NCBI RefSeq assembly: GCF_000160755.1
Contig: NZ_GG668582.1
Coordinates: 69,888-133,887, forward strand
Origin: Proteus mirabilis ATCC 29906
Lineage (GTDB): Bacteria; Pseudomonadota; Gammaproteobacteria; Enterobacterales; Enterobacteriaceae
Reading direction: 5' to 3'
Length of the DNA stretch: 64,000 nucleotides
Both the position numbers and the translations under genes were made by a program. How positions within the stretch are numbered: the stretch's first letter is position 1; the number at the start of each line of letters is the position of its first letter. Shown one piece after another: positions 62,505-64,000 of this stretch. Below the pieces are notes generated by a model. It saw nothing but the letters and a program-made list of their open reading frames with translations. It was not told where the DNA came from and made no database searches.

Positions 62505-64000
62505 TTAAAATTGGGCTGTTACACCTAATCGCAAACTTCTTCCTGGTGCCGGCATACCAGAACGGGTCAGCGGATCAATGTAATATTCATTTAATAAATT
62601 ACTTCCTGTTATTTCAAAAGATAAATTGGGGCTATATTGATAGGTTGCATAAGCATCAATAGTAAATACTTTTGCCCAACGCATCGGATTATTATTTATG
62701 CCAAAATAGCTATTAGGTAAATTTTCTTTAAGCCATTTCTCATCTTTATTTTCAACTTCTGATGAATAGAGCCAGCGACTACCTAATTCTAATTTATCAT
62801 TTAGCCAGCGCGTGCCTAAATGTAGGTTAACTGAGTATTTAGGCTGCATTGAGGTGCGCAAAAATCCGCCAGGGTATCCCCCTGTCATACAGTTTTTAAT
62901 ACCCGATAATCCTGATGCATCAAGCTCATAAAAAGCATTTTCATCACAGACTTTATTTTTATGGCTATACACTAATGCGGTATCAAAGAAAATAAATCCA
63001 TTATCAAACCGGGCTTGTAACTCTACACCTTCTAATATTTGTTTTTCTAACTGTCTAATTTGCCAATTAGCATCTCTATCAAATACATTTTCAATGTTCG
63101 TTTTAAAGTAATTAATTTTAATATCAGCGTGGCGCTCTATATTCAACCAATGCGTAAAATCAACAACCACACCAAACTCACTGCTTTTGGCACGCTCTGG
63201 CTTTAACTTAAAGCCATAATAGCGAGCTTTAGAGCCTGAAAAACCACTGGTATCTTCAAATAAGTTAGGTAAACGCAATTGCTCAGTATAACGGCCATAA
63301 AAACGCACCATATCGTTGGCATAAAGGGTGGCAGAGATTAAAGGGGAAAATGCGCCATGCTGATAGCTAGGCTCCAGTGCGTAGGGATCTTGAATATCTT
63401 CTGATAGAGAAAATGCCTGAGGATTAATAACATCTTTTTCAAAGCGATAGACTAACTCCCCCGTCACTGGATGAGGGACTTTTTCCTCCATATCAAGAAA
63501 ACCATTAAGTAAAATATTCTTACTCTTAAGTAGTACGCCATTTTCATCAAATAACCAAAGGCTAAACTCTCTTTTCATCGGGATGGCTTTAGCGTTTTTT
63601 ATTTGCATCTTTCCATGGTTATTACGAAGAAAATCTTCATGCTCCATATCATGCTGTATTCTCTGAAGATATGGCCTAGCAACCTGCTCCTTGATTTCCT
63701 CTAGCAAAGCGCCACCTTCAGGGTAAACTAAAACCGCTTGTTGAAAGTCTCTAATTTTTTTACTCAGCTCAGCAGAACTTCGGTAATTTTTTAACTCGTC
63801 AGGTAAAGTATCGACATCAATTTTGTTAACCGCGCGATAGAGTAAATACTCTTCTGGCGTTAATACTCGTCGATAAGAGATCAGATAACCGCGGATAGGG
63901 GCTGTTTTCTCGTAATTTTTAACCCTATTCTTCCGTTTATTATTTAAAAAGGTATCCGTCAGATGATAGTAATGATATTTACCGCCAATATTCATCACAA
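62505..64000 (-). CDS. TonB-dependent outer-membrane receptor, C-terminal part (cut by window edge)
   Basis: The frame is open to the right edge, so the gene starts beyond the window and only about 498 codons of the beta-barrel are visible. Strand and loop patterns are typical: VRFYGRYTEQLRLPNLFEDTSGFSG, FDTALVYSH, KLELGSRWLYSS, FTIDAYATYQYSPNLSFEITGSNLLNEYYIDP and the terminal aromatic RLGVTAQF. The YTEQLRLPNLFE segment and the adjacent tonB gene recall HasR-type heme receptors, but the ligand is not proven. The N-terminal plug domain is not in view. Confidence 0.8.
   Translation of the reverse strand, partial: VMNIGGKYHYYHLTDTFLNNKRKNRVKNYEKTAPIRGYLISYRRVLTPEEYLLYRAVNKIDVDTLPDELKNYRSSAELSKKIRDFQQAVLVYPEGGALLEEIKEQVARPYLQRIQHDMEHEDFLRNNHGKMQIKNAKAIPMKREFSLWLFDENGVLLKSKNILLNGFLDMEEKVPHPVTGELVYRFEKDVINPQAFSLSEDIQDPYALEPSYQHGAFSPLISATLYANDMVRFYGRYTEQLRLPNLFEDTSGFSGSKARYYGFKLKPERAKSSEFGVVVDFTHWLNIERHADIKINYFKTNIENVFDRDANWQIRQLEKQILEGVELQARFDNGFIFFDTALVYSHKNKVCDENAFYELDASGLSGIKNCMTGGYPGGFLRTSMQPKYSVNLHLGTRWLNDKLELGSRWLYSSEVENKDEKWLKENLPNSYFGINNNPMRWAKVFTIDAYATYQYSPNLSFEITGSNLLNEYYIDPLTRSGMPAPGRSLRLGVTAQF

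Overview
This AT-rich window (about 38-40% GC by eye) looks like a chromosomal segment of Proteus or a very close relative. Three things point there. The protein sequences are close to Enterobacterales orthologues. The left edge looks like the end of an O-antigen cluster abutting cysE-gpsA-secB, and Proteus O-antigen loci lie between cpxA and secB. The LPS core genes are of the Klebsiella-like waaE/waaQ/wabG/wabH/wabN type described for P. mirabilis. The species cannot be fixed from the sequence alone.

Layout. 0.1-4.6 kb: a glycosyltransferase and a hexapeptide acetyltransferase, then cysE-gpsA-secB and a rhodanese-like membrane protein (minus strand). 4.9-8.7 kb: rimO, envC and yibQ (plus). 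9.3-11.5 kb: tdh-kbl. 11.8-31.8 kb: the LPS core region, with hldD-waaF-waaC (plus), a tightly overlapping seven-gene operon waaQ-wabG-wabH-GT9-GT4-deacetylase-GT9 (minus), waaA-waaE-coaD (plus), mutM (frameshifted), waaL (plus) and four more glycosyltransferases (minus). 31.9-38.7 kb: housekeeping genes rpmB-rpmG, radC (frameshifted), coaBC-dut, slmA, rph-pyrE with its attenuator, and yicC. 38.9-41.8 kb: a small accessory island with phd-doc and a HipBA-like module, the latter bracketed by a 40-bp direct repeat. 41.8-45.2 kb: murQ, a PmtA-like methyltransferase and asd. 45.3-55.9 kb: the replication and membrane-insertion block gyrB-recF-dnaN-dnaA (minus) facing rpmH-rnpA-yidD-yidC-mnmE (plus). 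55.9-57.7 kb: a second hipBA, close to E. coli HipBA, preceded by five operator-like palindromes at an exact 28-bp period; the first two of these recur as an identical 49-bp copy after hipA. 58.0-61.6 kb: a DUF1097 membrane protein, then a two-gene unit of a metallophosphoesterase and a 653-residue protein whose N-terminal part resembles the helical pore-forming domain of Cry delta-endotoxins. 61.7-64 kb: a TonB/HasB-like protein and the C-terminal part of a TonB-dependent receptor cut by the window edge.

Most genes serve LPS assembly, nucleotide and cofactor synthesis, replication start, ribosome proteins and membrane-protein insertion. The accessory parts are the three toxin-antitoxin modules, the AT-rich outer-core glycosyltransferases and the Cry-like toxin candidate with its phosphoesterase partner, which I regard as the most notable system here. 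Two single-base frameshifts (mutM, radC) are either real gene losses or assembly errors. No rRNA, tRNA, CRISPR array or complete insertion sequence was seen.
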